DNA of 64,000 nt from Planctomycetota bacterium (GCA_021791715.1 JAJYWB010000010.1:1-64000), one strand, 5' to 3'. Numbered from the stretch's first letter, positions 55,401-64,000 are shown. Notes: generated from the letters alone by a model not told the origin. Translations and numbers: made by a program.

Positions 55401-57416
55401 ATGCTTTGAACCGAGTACGACCTCTTGCCGTTTAAGAGCATCCTCAATGATTGTGATTGCTTCTTTAAACCGACCGGTATGATTATACGCCACGCCCAGA
55501 CCCACTCGTCCGGTCAGCGTGTCGGGGTCGTCGCGACCAAGAATTTTCTCACTGTCTCTCGTTAATACTTCAAAACATGTAACCGCATTTTGATACATTC
55601 CCAATCCCAAGTACGATTTGCCCAATGCGGAAAGCAGCGCCAGCCTCACTTTGGGAGGGCCGTCGAAGCCCGCTTCGAGTTTTGCCCTCGCTCTGTCGAG
55701 AACGTCGACGACTTTGACGTACTTTCCGTCTTCCTTGGGGTCGGCCATGCTAAGCATCTCGACCATAAAATCACCGACTTTTCGGGCCTGCAACCGATCC
55801 TGCTCGGCTTGATCGCGGTCGCGTTCGGATCGTTTGAGCGCAGCGGCGGTTTCCGCCTGCGCCTTACGCGTGTCCGCAAGCGCACGAATCGTCTTTTGAT
55901 TCGCTCTGGATAGATCCAAGGCGCGCGCGATCGCCTTTCGCTCGGCGTCGGTCGCTCGGAGCGCGAACCAAGTGCTCACCGCGACCCCGACGGCTAACAA
56001 AGCCGCGAAACCCGATACGACCGCGAGCAAACCCCGATTCTTCATCGCGAACTTCCGCATCTTGTAAGAGGTCGACGGCGGACCCGCCTCGACGGGCTCT
56101 TCATGCAAATAGCGTTCGATATCCCGCGCGAACGCGTTCGCGGTCTCGTATCGTCTCCTTCGATCCTTATCGAGCGCTTTCATCACGATCCAATCGATCT
56201 CGCCGCGCATCATTTTGGAAAGCTTGGCGGGATCGGTCCGGCGAGTCTCGGCGATCGGCCGCGCCGAATCGCCCGAATCGCTCACCCGCTTGCTCGGCCT
56301 GGGGGGATCCTCCTTGCGAATCCGCCGCAAAATCTCGTCCAACCCCGCACGCCTCAAACTCGACCTCTCAAGCGGAATCGTCCCCGTTAACAGCTCGTAT
56401 AAAAGCACACCCAACGAATAAATATCGCTGCGCGTATCGATATCGATCCTTCCCGCCTCGGCCTGCTCGGGGCTCATGTATTCCAACGTGCCGACGACTG
56501 CGCCGTAACGCGTGCACAAAGTTTTTTCGGTCAGGGATTGATCGACGGCCTTGGCCACGCCGAAATCGATCACTTTCGCGACGTGCTTTCCGTCCTGCAC
56601 CTCGACCAACACGTTCGACGGCTTAATATCACGATGAATGATTCCCTTTTGATGCGCGTGCTGGATCGCGTGACAGACCGAGATGAAGAGTTCGAGACGC
56701 TCTTTGGGAGTCAGTCGACCGGAATCGCAATATTCGGTGATCGGCTTCCCTTTAACGAGTTCCATGACGAAATACGGGCGTCCCGTCTCGGTGGCTCCGG
56801 CGTCGAAAACGCGCGCGATGTTCTGATGATCCATCATCGCGAGCGCCTGGCGTTCGGCCTCGAACCGCGCGACGACTTGCCCCGTGTCGATTCCCGCTTT
56901 CATGATTTTGAGCGCAACCTTGCGACGGACGGGCTTATCCTGCTCGGCCATGAAGACCTTCCCCATGGCCCCCTCGCCGATTAGTTCGAGTAATCGATAA
57001 GGCCCGATACGACTTCCGGGACCTTCGAGAATCGTTTGATTTCCGTTCAAATCGACGGTCATACCGCCGTCGGAGAACGACGACATGTTCTCCGATGAAG
57101 AATCCCCCTCCGTGACGATCATGTCGCATGACGAGAAATCCCCCTCCATACCGATCGCCGAATCGACGACACATTCGTTAAAACATGAATCAATTGAAAA
57201 AGTGCTTTCATTCGTATTGAAGTCGCAATCGTCTTCGAGAGCCGCGGCGAAGACGAGTTCGTTAAGGAAATCGCCGGCTTTCTCGTACGACCTGAGGAGC
57301 GCTTCTACTCGGCGACGGAGCGAATCGTCGCCCGAGCACTCACGATCGAGATATGCCGACCGCTCCTCGGAATCGACGATGTTAATCGCGTTGATGAAGA
57401 GTTCGCGTTCGTTCAT
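52476..57416 (-). CDS. Ser/Thr protein kinase fused to long TPR array
   Basis: The 1646-aa protein starts MNERELFINAINIVDSEERS, the short N-terminal module usual for these kinases. The kinase domain covers about 139-440: IGEGAMGKVFMAEQD, Lys170 in VALKIM, GIIHRDIKPSNVLVE, VIDFGVAKA, GTLEYMSPEQAEAG and RSDIYSLGVLLYELLTG. All catalytic residues are present. One membrane helix lies at about 460-480, then a coiled coil (about 490-550), then about 22 kinesin-light-chain-type TPR units of 42 residues to about 1570. It is predicted to have its kinase inside and TPR outside. It lies 124 bp downstream of an ECF sigma gene on the same strand. Confidence 0.95.
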   Translation of the reverse strand: MNERELFINAINIVDSEERSAYLDRECSGDDSLRRRVEALLRSYEKAGDFLNELVFAAALEDDCDFNTNESTFSIDSCFNECVVDSAIGMEGDFSSCDMIVTEGDSSSENMSSFSDGGMTVDLNGNQTILEGPGSRIGPYRLLELIGEGAMGKVFMAEQDKPVRRKVALKIMKAGIDTGQVVARFEAERQALAMMDHQNIARVFDAGATETGRPYFVMELVKGKPITEYCDSGRLTPKERLELFISVCHAIQHAHQKGIIHRDIKPSNVLVEVQDGKHVAKVIDFGVAKAVDQSLTEKTLCTRYGAVVGTLEYMSPEQAEAGRIDIDTRSDIYSLGVLLYELLTGTIPLERSSLRRAGLDEILRRIRKEDPPRPSKRVSDSGDSARPIAETRRTDPAKLSKMMRGEIDWIVMKALDKDRRRRYETANAFARDIERYLHEEPVEAGPPSTSYKMRKFAMKNRGLLAVVSGFAALLAVGVAVSTWFALRATDAERKAIARALDLSRANQKTIRALADTRKAQAETAAALKRSERDRDQAEQDRLQARKVGDFMVEMLSMADPKEDGKYVKVVDVLDRARAKLEAGFDGPPKVRLALLSALGKSYLGLGMYQNAVTCFEVLTRDSEKILGRDDPDTLTGRVGLGVAYNHTGRFKEAITIIEDALKRQEVVLGSKHASIKITINCLGRAYASAGRLSEAIALHESLLKSEEAAMGADHPTSLSIRNNLGMEYQQAGRIGEAVSMLESTLKRTEARFGPYHPDTLACHHNLACVYQSAGRLTDAVAQFEKNFKMSEAKLGFDHPDTILSRNMLAKLYIDTARYLEAISILEKNLKYAESKLGVDHPYYLVGLGFLGQAYKLAGRYAEAVPLLEKTAERSLTNFGSDVTETFTDLMNLASVYISLGRVEKAESLLDSYLKRIEDKFGPDHPSTLMIKCNFITTYSKLCRDSEAIALRESKSGRLEEKNGKNHPGNPEPRKNLADAVRKSGRFGEAIELFEKTLRRMETDLGFDHPDTLNTRKNLAMSYKEAHRTAEAVALLESTLNQMISKLGADHPETLIVRDNLASAKMDAGKQSVAFELFETNFKMTEAKLGPDHPDTIRRRINLAENYNSALRFADAIALYEKLLNQCEKTLGSDNNNILIARNNLAQSYRFAKRSGDAVVMHELNVKLHLSKFGPDHPNSQLCMKNLACAYAEAGRYAESIEQFRRILNRRESKLGLDHPDTIACRIDLASAYRVAKRTEEAISLYESILNQIETKLGIDHPLKRKCGVDLGSLYLTAGRNAEAVLLNEKILNLMETQIGPDRSDTIICRITLANSYKSVGRTNEAMYLYEMVLNRSEADQNVDESILMTCRNNLVKLYQSVGRKRDAVALNQKALDRLTAKLAPDHELMLSARNNLAIAYIEDGRFDTAIPLLETTLKQRETKNGIDHSETLITRTNLADAYRVGGRIDDAIRLFEANLKLYESKYGPGDRLTIHVLDKFAYIYESIKQREKVDALIRDFLERQRRCLRNDSPALIIPLMILGNNLLLQKKSAEAEPFLRECLAIQEKNQPEDWARFSTMSLLGDSLIGQKKFAEAEPLLIQGYLGLNARETKIAENAQKFIVNAAERIVSLYEAWGKPEKAAEWREKLKASRAANPDADPKPASK

Positions 57417-57540
57417 CGTGATGTCCCGGTTCGAGATGAAAACAACGTCTCGATTGGTTGTGCGAGATTCGGTTTCGAATCGCGCGGCGAATGGCGAAAC
57501 TTTTGGGAGATTTCCCGGATGCGATATCGCGAAAGAATCC

Positions 57541-58104
57541 TTACAAATCGTTCGCGTCGAGCTCGGTGTAGAGCCAAGCGCGCGCGTAAGCCCAGAGAGA
57601 ATCGGCGGTTCGGCTTGAAACTCCGAGCGCCGCCGCAGCTTCTTTCAGGGTTAATCCGGCGAAAAAGCGAAGATTGACGATCTCGGCGGCTTTCGGATCG
57701 AGTTCGCCGAGACGATCGAGCGCCTCGTCGAGCGCGAGCAGATCGTAAGGCGATTCGGGAGACGCGATCGACATTTGATCGAAGTATCGACGATCGAGAC
57801 CGCCTCCGTGTTTGACCGTTTGTTTGCGGCGGGCGTTTTCGACGAGGATTCGCCTCATCGCCTTGGCCGCGGCTCCGTAGAAATGGCCTCGTCCGTTCCA
57901 ACGCGGATCGTCGCACGCGCCGACGAGTCTGAGATAAGCCTCGTGAACGAGAGCCGTGGCGCAAAGAGTCTGTCCGGGTCGTTCGTTGCGCATCATCTTC
58001 CCGGCTAGAGCCTTAAGCTCGTCGTAAACGAGCGGCAGAAGCTCTCCGGCGGCGCGACGGTCGCCGCGATCGATCGCGTTCAGAAGCCTTGTCACCTCGT
58101 TCAT
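57541..58104 (-). CDS. ECF-type RNA polymerase sigma factor (TIGR02999-like)
   Basis: The 187-aa protein starts MNEVTRLLNAIDRGDRRAAG at ATG 58104 (frame open to 58140). Region 2 is TALVHEAYLRLVG with HFYGAAAKAMRRILVENARR, typical of the planctomycete/acidobacterial ECF group TIGR02999. Region 4 is LRFFAGLTLKEAAAALGVSS with a recognition helix. No anti-sigma gene is adjacent; the kinase-TPR gene directly downstream is the usual partner for this group, possibly by phosphorylating the sigma factor. Confidence 0.93.
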   Translation of the reverse strand: MNEVTRLLNAIDRGDRRAAGELLPLVYDELKALAGKMMRNERPGQTLCATALVHEAYLRLVGACDDPRWNGRGHFYGAAAKAMRRILVENARRKQTVKHGGGLDRRYFDQMSIASPESPYDLLALDEALDRLGELDPKAAEIVNLRFFAGLTLKEAAAALGVSSRTADSLWAYARAWLYTELDANDL

Positions 58105-58416
58105 GTTATCAATGATATCAGACGGGTGATACCCTTGCAATATCCCGATTCAATAAACCGGTTGATTCAACCTAAGTGTTTGAAATCAAATGAGTTTGAT
58201 GAAATTCGGATCGAGTGAACTCGCCTCGGAAAATCGATCGAGTGCGCTCCGTGACGAGCCTTTGAGCCTGGCGATTCGTCCGATTCGATCGCGACCTAAA
58301 ACGACGACGTGTCCCGACCCGATCGTTTGGTGTAAAGTGGATCGGCGGAATAGGAATCGAGGCGATTCCGTTCCGTGAAACCTTAATGATCGAGCACCCT
58401 GGGATTTAATCACGCC
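58105..58416. other. Divergent intergenic region sigma / glcD
   Basis: No gene is supported. Bases 58130-58200 are relatively AT-rich and lie upstream of both starts. Confidence 0.4.
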
Positions 58417-59877
58417 ATGTCCGTCGCGACCTCTCCCGCATCGAAATCCACGCTGTTCCAAGAGCTCGCCCGGATCGTCGGCGCCGAGGGGGTGATCGAA
58501 CACCGGGACGAACTGCTTGTTTACGAATGCGATGGATACGTGATCGAAAAGAGCCTTCCCGACGTCGTCGTGTTTCCGACGACGACCGAGCAGGTTGTGG
58601 CGATCGTCAAGCTTTGCGGCCGGCTCGGCGTGCCGTTCGTGCCTCGAGGCGCGGGGACGAGTCTCGCGGGAGGGACGCTCGCGGTCGGCGGAGGGGTGAT
58701 GATTTGTCTCACGCGGATGAAGCGAATCGTCGAGATCAACCTCGCCGACGGCTACGCGATCGTCGAGCCCGGAGTCGTCAACGTGTGGCTGACTCGGGCG
58801 CTCGCGGGAAGCGGGTTCCATTACGCCCCCGATCCTTCAAGCCAAACCGCGTGCACGATCGGCGGAAACGTCGGCACGAACTCGGGAGGCCCTCATACGC
58901 TCAAATATGGTGTTACGGTTAACCATGTTTTGGGAGTTGAACTCGTCCTTCCCGACGGATCGATCGTTCGGACCGGAGGAGTGACCGAAGACGACCCCGG
59001 TTACGATTTGACGGGGTTGATCGTGGGTAACGAGGGGACTTTCGGGATCGTCACGCGGGCGACCGTGGCGCTGACCCGCGACCCCGAGGCTGGGCGGACG
59101 TTGCTGGGGGTTTTCGCCGACGTTGAATCGGCGACCGAGACCGTCAGCGACATCATCGCAGCGGGTATCGTTCCCGCGGCGCTCGAGATGCTCGATCAAC
59201 CGATGATTCAGGCGATCGAGCAGGCGTTTCATCTCGGCTTCCCCGTCGACGCGGGGGCTCTGTTATTGATCGAAGTCGACGGTCTCGACGTCGGCCTCGA
59301 TAACCAGGCCGAGGCGATCGCCGAGATCACCAAAAAGCGGGGAGGATCGGTTCAAAAAGCGATCGCGTGGCGAACCCGCAAAGAACCCGAATACGTCGCG
59401 GTGTGGAAGGCTCGCAAATCGGCGTTCGGCGCGATCGGCCGATTGAGCCCCACGTTTTGCACCCAGGACGGAGTCGTCCCGCGCACAAAGCTTCCTCACA
59501 TTTTAAGGGTGATCACGCAGATTGGTCTAAAATATGATATTAAGATCGCCAACGTGTTTCACGCTGGGGACGGGAACATTCACCCGATTCTTTTGTTCGA
59601 CGAGCGCGACGAGGAGCAGGTGAAGCGTGTTTTGAAGGCGAGCCATGAGATTTTGGAGGAGTGCATCGCGGTCGGCGGCAGCGTGACGGGGGAGCATGGA
59701 ATCGGCGTGGAGAAGATGGAGTTCATGCCGCTTTTGTTTTCTCCCGCGGACATCGCGGCGATGATCGCGGTTCGAGCGGTGTTCAATCCCGAGGGGCGCT
59801 GCAGTCCCTCGAAGATGCTGCCGACGGGAGCGGGGTGCGTCGAGCGCAAAACGCCCGGCCGAATGGCTTCGGCTTAA
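58417..59877 (+). CDS. glcD: FAD-linked oxidase, glycolate oxidase subunit GlcD
   Basis: This 486-aa protein has the PCMH FAD domain: PTTTEQVVAIVKLCGRLGVP, PRGAGTSLAGGTLAVGGGV and GYDLTGLIVGNEGTFGIVTR. The FAD-oxidase C-terminal domain follows with HAGDGNIHP and GGSVTGEHGIGVEKMEFM. This matches GlcD, the flavin subunit that oxidises glycolate (or D-lactate in close relatives) and passes electrons to GlcE/GlcF. The glcE gene follows about 90 bp downstream. Confidence 0.93.
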   Translation: MSVATSPASKSTLFQELARIVGAEGVIEHRDELLVYECDGYVIEKSLPDVVVFPTTTEQVVAIVKLCGRLGVPFVPRGAGTSLAGGTLAVGGGVMICLTRMKRIVEINLADGYAIVEPGVVNVWLTRALAGSGFHYAPDPSSQTACTIGGNVGTNSGGPHTLKYGVTVNHVLGVELVLPDGSIVRTGGVTEDDPGYDLTGLIVGNEGTFGIVTRATVALTRDPEAGRTLLGVFADVESATETVSDIIAAGIVPAALEMLDQPMIQAIEQAFHLGFPVDAGALLLIEVDGLDVGLDNQAEAIAEITKKRGGSVQKAIAWRTRKEPEYVAVWKARKSAFGAIGRLSPTFCTQDGVVPRTKLPHILRVITQIGLKYDIKIANVFHAGDGNIHPILLFDERDEEQVKRVLKASHEILEECIAVGGSVTGEHGIGVEKMEFMPLLFSPADIAAMIAVRAVFNPEGRCSPSKMLPTGAGCVERKTPGRMASA

Positions 59878-59966
59878 GCCGCGGCCGGCGACGGTCGCGA
59901 ATCGCTCATAATTCGTTATAATTACGTAAATATTAACTGACGTTATCAAGGTTTTAGGATTGATCG

Positions 59967-61229
59967 ATGAATTGGCCGGAAAACGAAGCGGGGGGATTTT
60001 TGGGTCGCGGTCGGTACGCTTTGGCGACGGATCGTCCCGAGAGCGTCGACGCGTTGCGCGGGGTGGTGATCGAGCGGACGGCGCGGGGCGAGGCGATTTA
60101 TCCGCAAGGGGGGAGAACGGCGCTCGATTACGGGGGGGTTCCGGGGCTTCCCGGCGTCGCGATCGACACGCGATCGCTCAATCGCGTGATTGATTATCCC
60201 GCGGCCGATATGACGGTGACGCTCGAGGCTGGGATGACTCTCGCCGAATTGCGGCGGGTTTTGGCGGAGCGAGGCCAGCGGTTGCCGCTCGACGCTCCCG
60301 AGGGGGATCGCGCGACGTTGGGGGGGATTTTCGCGACGAACGCGAGCGGGCCGAGGCGATTCGGCTGGGGTCGACCGCGTGATTGGATCATCGGAGTCGG
60401 TTTTGTGACCGCGGCGGGGGAATTGGTGAAGGGGGGCGGGCGCGTCGTCAAAAACGTGGCCGGCTATGATTTTCCAAGGTTGTTGACGGGATCGATGGGA
60501 ACGCTTGGAATTATCGTTCAGCTTACGCTCAAGACGAGGCCGATCGCCGAATCGACCGCGATCGTTTGGGCATCGTTCGATCGGGGCGACGACGCTCGCG
60601 AGGCGTTGGCGAGGCTGACGACTTCGGCGACACGACCGACCGCGATCGAGCTTTTGAATCGTCCCGCGGCGACCGCGATCGGCGAGCCCTCGGGCCTTCC
60701 CGCGGCCGAGTGGACGATCGCGATCGGCTTTGAGGGAGCGCGGGAGACGGTCGCGTGGCAAACCGAGCGTTTGGCGAAAGAGCTGAACGCGCGTGATTGT
60801 CGTTCGCTCGAAGCGGATTCGGCCGAAGCGTTATGGTCGAGACTGGTGGAGGATTCGGCGGCGAAGCGATCCGATTATGAACAGGTGTCGATCGTTGTGA
60901 ACGCGCGGCGGTCGGCGGTCGTCGGTTTGGCTTTGAAGCTCGATTCTTCGGTTTGGGGCGTTCAGGCTCATGCCGGCAACGGGATTATCAGGGCGAAGAC
61001 GTTGCGTTCGGAGGAGCCTTCGGCGATTGAAGCCGCGGTGAGTGAGCTTCGTCGCGCGGCGGTTGAGGCGGGGGGCAATTTGATCGTATCGGGGCGTCCC
61101 GAGGGTCGTTATGAGGGATTACCGATCTGGGGCGAACCCAGGGACGATTGGGCGATCGCGAGGCGGATCAAGGAGGCGTTCGATCCGCGCGGGTTGATGA
61201 ATCCGGGTCGATTTGTCGGCGGGATTTAG
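59967..61229 (+). CDS. glcE: Glycolate oxidase FAD-binding subunit GlcE
   Basis: This 420-aa protein has a GlcE-like FAD domain: GEAIYPQGGRTALDYGG, VTLEAGMTLAELRRVLAERG, RLPLDAPEGDRATLGGIFAT and RVVKNVAGYDFPRLLTGSMG. It ends FDPRGLMNPGRFVGGI, typical of the family. It is the second gene of a glcD-glcE pair. The iron-sulfur subunit GlcF, usually third, is not in the window: the next gene is a MoxR ATPase. Confidence 0.92.
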   Translation: MNWPENEAGGFLGRGRYALATDRPESVDALRGVVIERTARGEAIYPQGGRTALDYGGVPGLPGVAIDTRSLNRVIDYPAADMTVTLEAGMTLAELRRVLAERGQRLPLDAPEGDRATLGGIFATNASGPRRFGWGRPRDWIIGVGFVTAAGELVKGGGRVVKNVAGYDFPRLLTGSMGTLGIIVQLTLKTRPIAESTAIVWASFDRGDDAREALARLTTSATRPTAIELLNRPAATAIGEPSGLPAAEWTIAIGFEGARETVAWQTERLAKELNARDCRSLEADSAEALWSRLVEDSAAKRSDYEQVSIVVNARRSAVVGLALKLDSSVWGVQAHAGNGIIRAKTLRSEEPSAIEAAVSELRRAAVEAGGNLIVSGRPEGRYEGLPIWGEPRDDWAIARRIKEAFDPRGLMNPGRFVGGI

Positions 61230-61349
61230 CGTTTGCGAATCGCTTGTTCGATGGTGGAAAAAGGCGTCTGAATTCATTATAGTGTCGCGAGAATCGCGTT
61301 TTTCCAGTTCAAAATCCATTCGACGACGACGTGAGAGGTTTTGGGGCGA

Positions 61350-62324
61350 ATGAATCTTGAGATTGCGGATCATCCCGTCGCTTCGTCGGCCGACCGACAC
61401 GAGCTAATTGAACGGATCGAGAGCCACATTGGGTCGGTCGTTCTCGGCAAGCCCGAGGTGATTCGGCTGGCGTTGATCGCGTTTTTGGCCGAGGGCCATA
61501 TTTTAATTGAAGACGTTCCAGGGGTCGGCAAAACGCTCTTGGCTCGAGCTTTCGCGGCGAGCGTCGACGGATCGTTTCGGCGGATTCAATTCACTCCCGA
61601 TTTGCTCCCTTCGGACATCATGGGGTCGAGCGTTTATAACTCGACGACGGGGGAGTTCGTTTTCAAGCCCGGTCCGTTGTTCGCGAACGTGATTTTGGCC
61701 GACGAGATCAACCGCACGACGCCTCGAACGCAAAGCGCGCTGCTCGAGGCGATGAGCGACAGCCAGGTTTCGGTCGACGGCAGAACGTACCCGTTGCCTT
61801 CGCCGTTTTTGGTTCTGGCGACCCAGAATCCATACGAATTTGAAGGAACATATGTTCTACCAGAAAGCCAACTTGATCGGTTTATGATTCGGATTCGGAT
61901 GGGTTATCCGGTGCGATCCGAGGAGCGTCGGGTTTTATCGAGCCATCGCGACGGCGAGCCGGTGGCGCTTTTGCGGCCGATCGTTTCGTCGGAGGACGTG
62001 TTGCGATTGCAGCAGGCGGTTCGCCACGTTCGGGTCGACGAATCGATCGCGGATTATCTGCTCGATCTGGTTCACGCGACGCGTGAGCACGAGGATTTGC
62101 ACGTGGGGGTGAGCACGCGTGGAGCTCTCACACTATACAGAGCGGCGCAGAGCATGGCGCTTGTTTCCAGGCGTGATTATGTGATCCCGGACGACATCAA
62201 GACGCTCGCGGCGCCGATTTTGGCGCATCGGATCGTGGGCAAGTCGTTTTTGCAGGCGGGGGAGTTCAGTTCGTCGGAGGCGATCATTCGCGATATCGTC
62301 GATCGGCTTCGTGTTCCTTCGTGA
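61350..62324 (+). CDS. MoxR-family AAA+ ATPase
   Basis: The 324-aa product from ATG 61350 has a Walker A (EDVPGVGKTLLARAFA), a Walker B (ANVILADEINRTTPRTQSAL), and sensor-1 Asn (LVLATQNPYEFEGTYVLPES). The arginine finger region follows (QLDRFMIRIRMGYP). MoxR ATPases act as chaperones for metal insertion or complex assembly. The next genes (DUF58 and the transglutaminase-type protein) are the standard MoxR partners. Confidence 0.94.
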   Translation: MNLEIADHPVASSADRHELIERIESHIGSVVLGKPEVIRLALIAFLAEGHILIEDVPGVGKTLLARAFAASVDGSFRRIQFTPDLLPSDIMGSSVYNSTTGEFVFKPGPLFANVILADEINRTTPRTQSALLEAMSDSQVSVDGRTYPLPSPFLVLATQNPYEFEGTYVLPESQLDRFMIRIRMGYPVRSEERRVLSSHRDGEPVALLRPIVSSEDVLRLQQAVRHVRVDESIADYLLDLVHATREHEDLHVGVSTRGALTLYRAAQSMALVSRRDYVIPDDIKTLAAPILAHRIVGKSFLQAGEFSSSEAIIRDIVDRLRVPS

Positions 62325-62426
62325 TCGAACGAAATGCGGTCGAACGCGGATCGAGGCGTTTCGTTAGGCCGATTCGATTAACCGTTTGTTCGTCACGACG
62401 ACACTTAACATTTAAGAGTTTGATTC

Positions 62427-63833
62427 ATGTCATTCACCCGTCGCGGCGATCGGAACGACGCGAGCAAGCCCGGCCACGCCGGCCGGAAGGAGCGATTGAG
62501 CGTTACGCGCGAAGGATTTGGATATATCGGCATGTGGGTGATTTTGGTTGCGGTCGGGCTTTATCATCAGTTGAATTTGGTGATGTTGGTGGCGGGGATG
62601 GCGGCGGGTCCGTTTTTGGCGTCGTGGATATTAAGCGCGAACATGATTCGAAAGCTTAAACCGAGGCGGCGCACGCCTCCGTTCGTTTTCGCGGGCGATC
62701 CGTTGGCGATTGAATACACGGTTGAGAACGCTCGTCGGGGAGACGCTTCGGCGATTGTGATTCGCGATCGGATCGACCCGGTCGATTCGACGATTCCGGG
62801 AGCGGCGTCGATTGCGATCGAGCTCTTTTTCGCGCGGATTCCGGGACGTTCGGCGGAATGGCTGCGATATAGTACGACGCCTCCCGCGCGGGGGAAGTAT
62901 CGATTAAAATCGATGGATTTATTGACTCGACGTCCGTTCGGTTTGATCGAGCGGCGGGTGAGGCTCGCCGATCCCGGCGAGTTGGTCGTTTACCCGAGCG
63001 TCGGCAGGCTGAAGCGACGCTGGCGGCTGCTGCAAAAGGAGTCGACTCAAACGAGGCGGGGGCCTCGTCATGATCGGAGCAACCAGCAGCAGGAATATCA
63101 CGGGCTTCGCGATTATCGACCCGACGACAGTCCGCGTTGGGTGCATTGGAGGACGTCGGCGCGGCTGGGTCGATTGATGGTGAAAGAGTTTGAGCAGCAG
63201 CACGACCAGGATTTGGTGCTTTTGCTCGATCCTTGGCTGCCGAAAAGTCATGTGGGGGGGGAGCATCGCGAGGCGGTTGAAACGTTGATTCGCTTCGCTG
63301 CGACGGTTTGTTTGGAGACGTGTCGGAGTCAGGGTCGAAGGATCGTTCTCGGTTGGACGGGGGCGGCGGCGGGGATGAAACAGGGGCCCGCGTCGGTGAA
63401 GCTGTTGCACGGGTTGCTCGAGCGGCTGGCGACCTTGCGGGGATCGAGCCTTGGACAATTATCGGCGTTATTCGACATGTTGCCGCCGCCGACGATTCGC
63501 GATTCGATGATGATCGTGGTATCGACGCGTCCCGTGAACCTGGTCGAGGAATCGGAGCGGTCGTCGCGGCTGATCGGCGTGGCGGGGCGGAGCGTGCTCG
63601 CGCGGATTCGCGTTCTCGACGTTTCGCACGGCGGTTTGAAGGCGTATTTCGAGGACGACCCCGATTCGGCGAGTATGAATTCGGATATGTGGGTTGATCA
63701 ATCCGATAAAAGACGTCGGGACGGCGAACTTCCCGAGATCGATCCGCTCGATTCGGTTTCGGCGACGATCGAGGCCGATCGGTCGATCGCGGCGGATCGG
63801 TCGAGCGACGGTCGCGGAGCGGCGACGCCATGA
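62427..63833 (+). CDS. DUF58 domain protein (VWA-like)
   Basis: This 468-aa protein starts MSFTRRGDRNDASKPG. A pair of N-terminal membrane helices (GYIGMWVILVAVGLYHQLNL and LVMLVAGMAAGPFLASWI) is followed by an Ig-like region and the DUF58 signature GLRDYRPDDSPRWVHWRTSA then RLGRLMVKEF at about residue 228. A VWA-type domain with LLLDPWLPK follows. DUF58 proteins pair with MoxR. It overlaps the next gene by an ATGA junction. Confidence 0.93.
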   Translation: MSFTRRGDRNDASKPGHAGRKERLSVTREGFGYIGMWVILVAVGLYHQLNLVMLVAGMAAGPFLASWILSANMIRKLKPRRRTPPFVFAGDPLAIEYTVENARRGDASAIVIRDRIDPVDSTIPGAASIAIELFFARIPGRSAEWLRYSTTPPARGKYRLKSMDLLTRRPFGLIERRVRLADPGELVVYPSVGRLKRRWRLLQKESTQTRRGPRHDRSNQQQEYHGLRDYRPDDSPRWVHWRTSARLGRLMVKEFEQQHDQDLVLLLDPWLPKSHVGGEHREAVETLIRFAATVCLETCRSQGRRIVLGWTGAAAGMKQGPASVKLLHGLLERLATLRGSSLGQLSALFDMLPPPTIRDSMMIVVSTRPVNLVEESERSSRLIGVAGRSVLARIRVLDVSHGGLKAYFEDDPDSASMNSDMWVDQSDKRRRDGELPEIDPLDSVSATIEADRSIAADRSSDGRGAATP

Positions 63834-64000
63834 AATTTACGATTATTTATCGATTAAGCTTATATTTGATGCTCACGTTGGCGGTTCTTTCGTACAGCGT
63901 CGACGCGACGGGGGACGAATCGATCGCGATGCTTTATCCCGCGGCTTCGGCGTTCGCGGGGATCGTCGCGGCTCTGACGGTCGATCGCTCGCCGCGGCTC
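63830..64000 (+). CDS. Transglutaminase-like membrane protein, N-terminal fragment
   Basis: The ATG at 63830 overlaps the DUF58 stop (ATGA). The first 57 residues (MKFTIIYRLSLYLMLTLAVL and onward) are a membrane helix pair, cut by the window edge. In MoxR-DUF58 operons the third gene usually encodes a TgpA-type transglutaminase with several membrane helices. That identity is inferred from the context; the catalytic part is outside the window. Confidence 0.65.
   Translation, partial: MKFTIIYRLSLYLMLTLAVLSYSVDATGDESIAMLYPAASAFAGIVAALTVDRSPRL

Noticed and set aside
58186-58821. Minus-strand open frame upstream of and into glcD
   Set aside because: No domain, and it overlaps the start of a well-supported glcD on the opposite strand.
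62656-63831. Long minus-strand open frame (about 390 codons) antisense to the DUF58 gene
   Set aside because: Composed mainly of Arg, Ser and Pro; the plus strand encodes a clear DUF58 protein with a conserved operon.

Overview
The window comes from a planctomycete, most likely of the Isosphaeraceae type. The evidence is a DUF1559 prepilin-like protein with a C-terminal H-x-DG tail, three secreted proteins that open with an LEPR-XLL-type motif, a TIGR02603-style haem-binding protein with a DUF6797-like middle, a DUF1080 protein, giant Ser/Thr kinases fused to tetratricopeptide (TPR) repeats, and a sigma factor of the planctomycete ECF (TIGR02999-like) kind paired with one of those kinases. 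The DNA is GC-rich with short AT-rich intergenic islands, and it is full of CGATCG palindromes. No exact species can be named from sequence alone.

Layout. 0-14.5 kb is mostly housekeeping: truA, asd, purD, a HAD phosphatase, a DUF1559 protein, rsgA, proC, guaA, two tatA-like genes and a tRNA-Val(CAC). Behind the tRNA, 14.5-17.7 kb looks acquired: about 1 kb without a clear gene, then a DUF1254/DUF1214 protein. 18-36 kb is accessory metabolism and secretion: a 1303-aa cytochrome-like protein, a large palindromic repeat array, an enolase-superfamily/creatininase/MFS cassette, a TPR protein, a DUF1080 protein, an AGE-family epimerase, an ArnT-like glycosyltransferase, and a protein that looks like a radical-SAM enzyme without its cluster cysteines. 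36-41 kb holds a polysaccharide-export lipoprotein, an MBL hydrolase, an FHA protein and fliW-csrA. 41-58 kb is a signalling and surface block: a kinase-TPR protein, a subtilase with novel C-terminal repeats, a giant TPR protein, a second kinase-TPR protein and its ECF sigma factor. 58-64 kb has glcD, glcE and a MoxR-DUF58-transglutaminase-type operon cut by the window edge.

The main discoveries are these. (1) A REP/BIME-like palindromic element occurs at four loci. Its 27-nt arms contain nested hairpins, it carries a 20-bp tandem repeat on one defined side, and it is amplified seven times in tandem at 22.5-23.9 kb. (2) PurD contains a gapless 59-residue internal duplication of its ATP-grasp subdomain, and the first copy has lost the KADG motif. 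(3) The protein at 33.8 kb matches radical-SAM enzymes along its barrel but has lost all three cluster cysteines; its coding end also contains a 16-bp terminator-like hairpin. (4) A giant TPR protein appears to be a kinase-less paralogue of the neighbouring kinase-TPR protein. All family assignments are from motif recognition; no database search was run.
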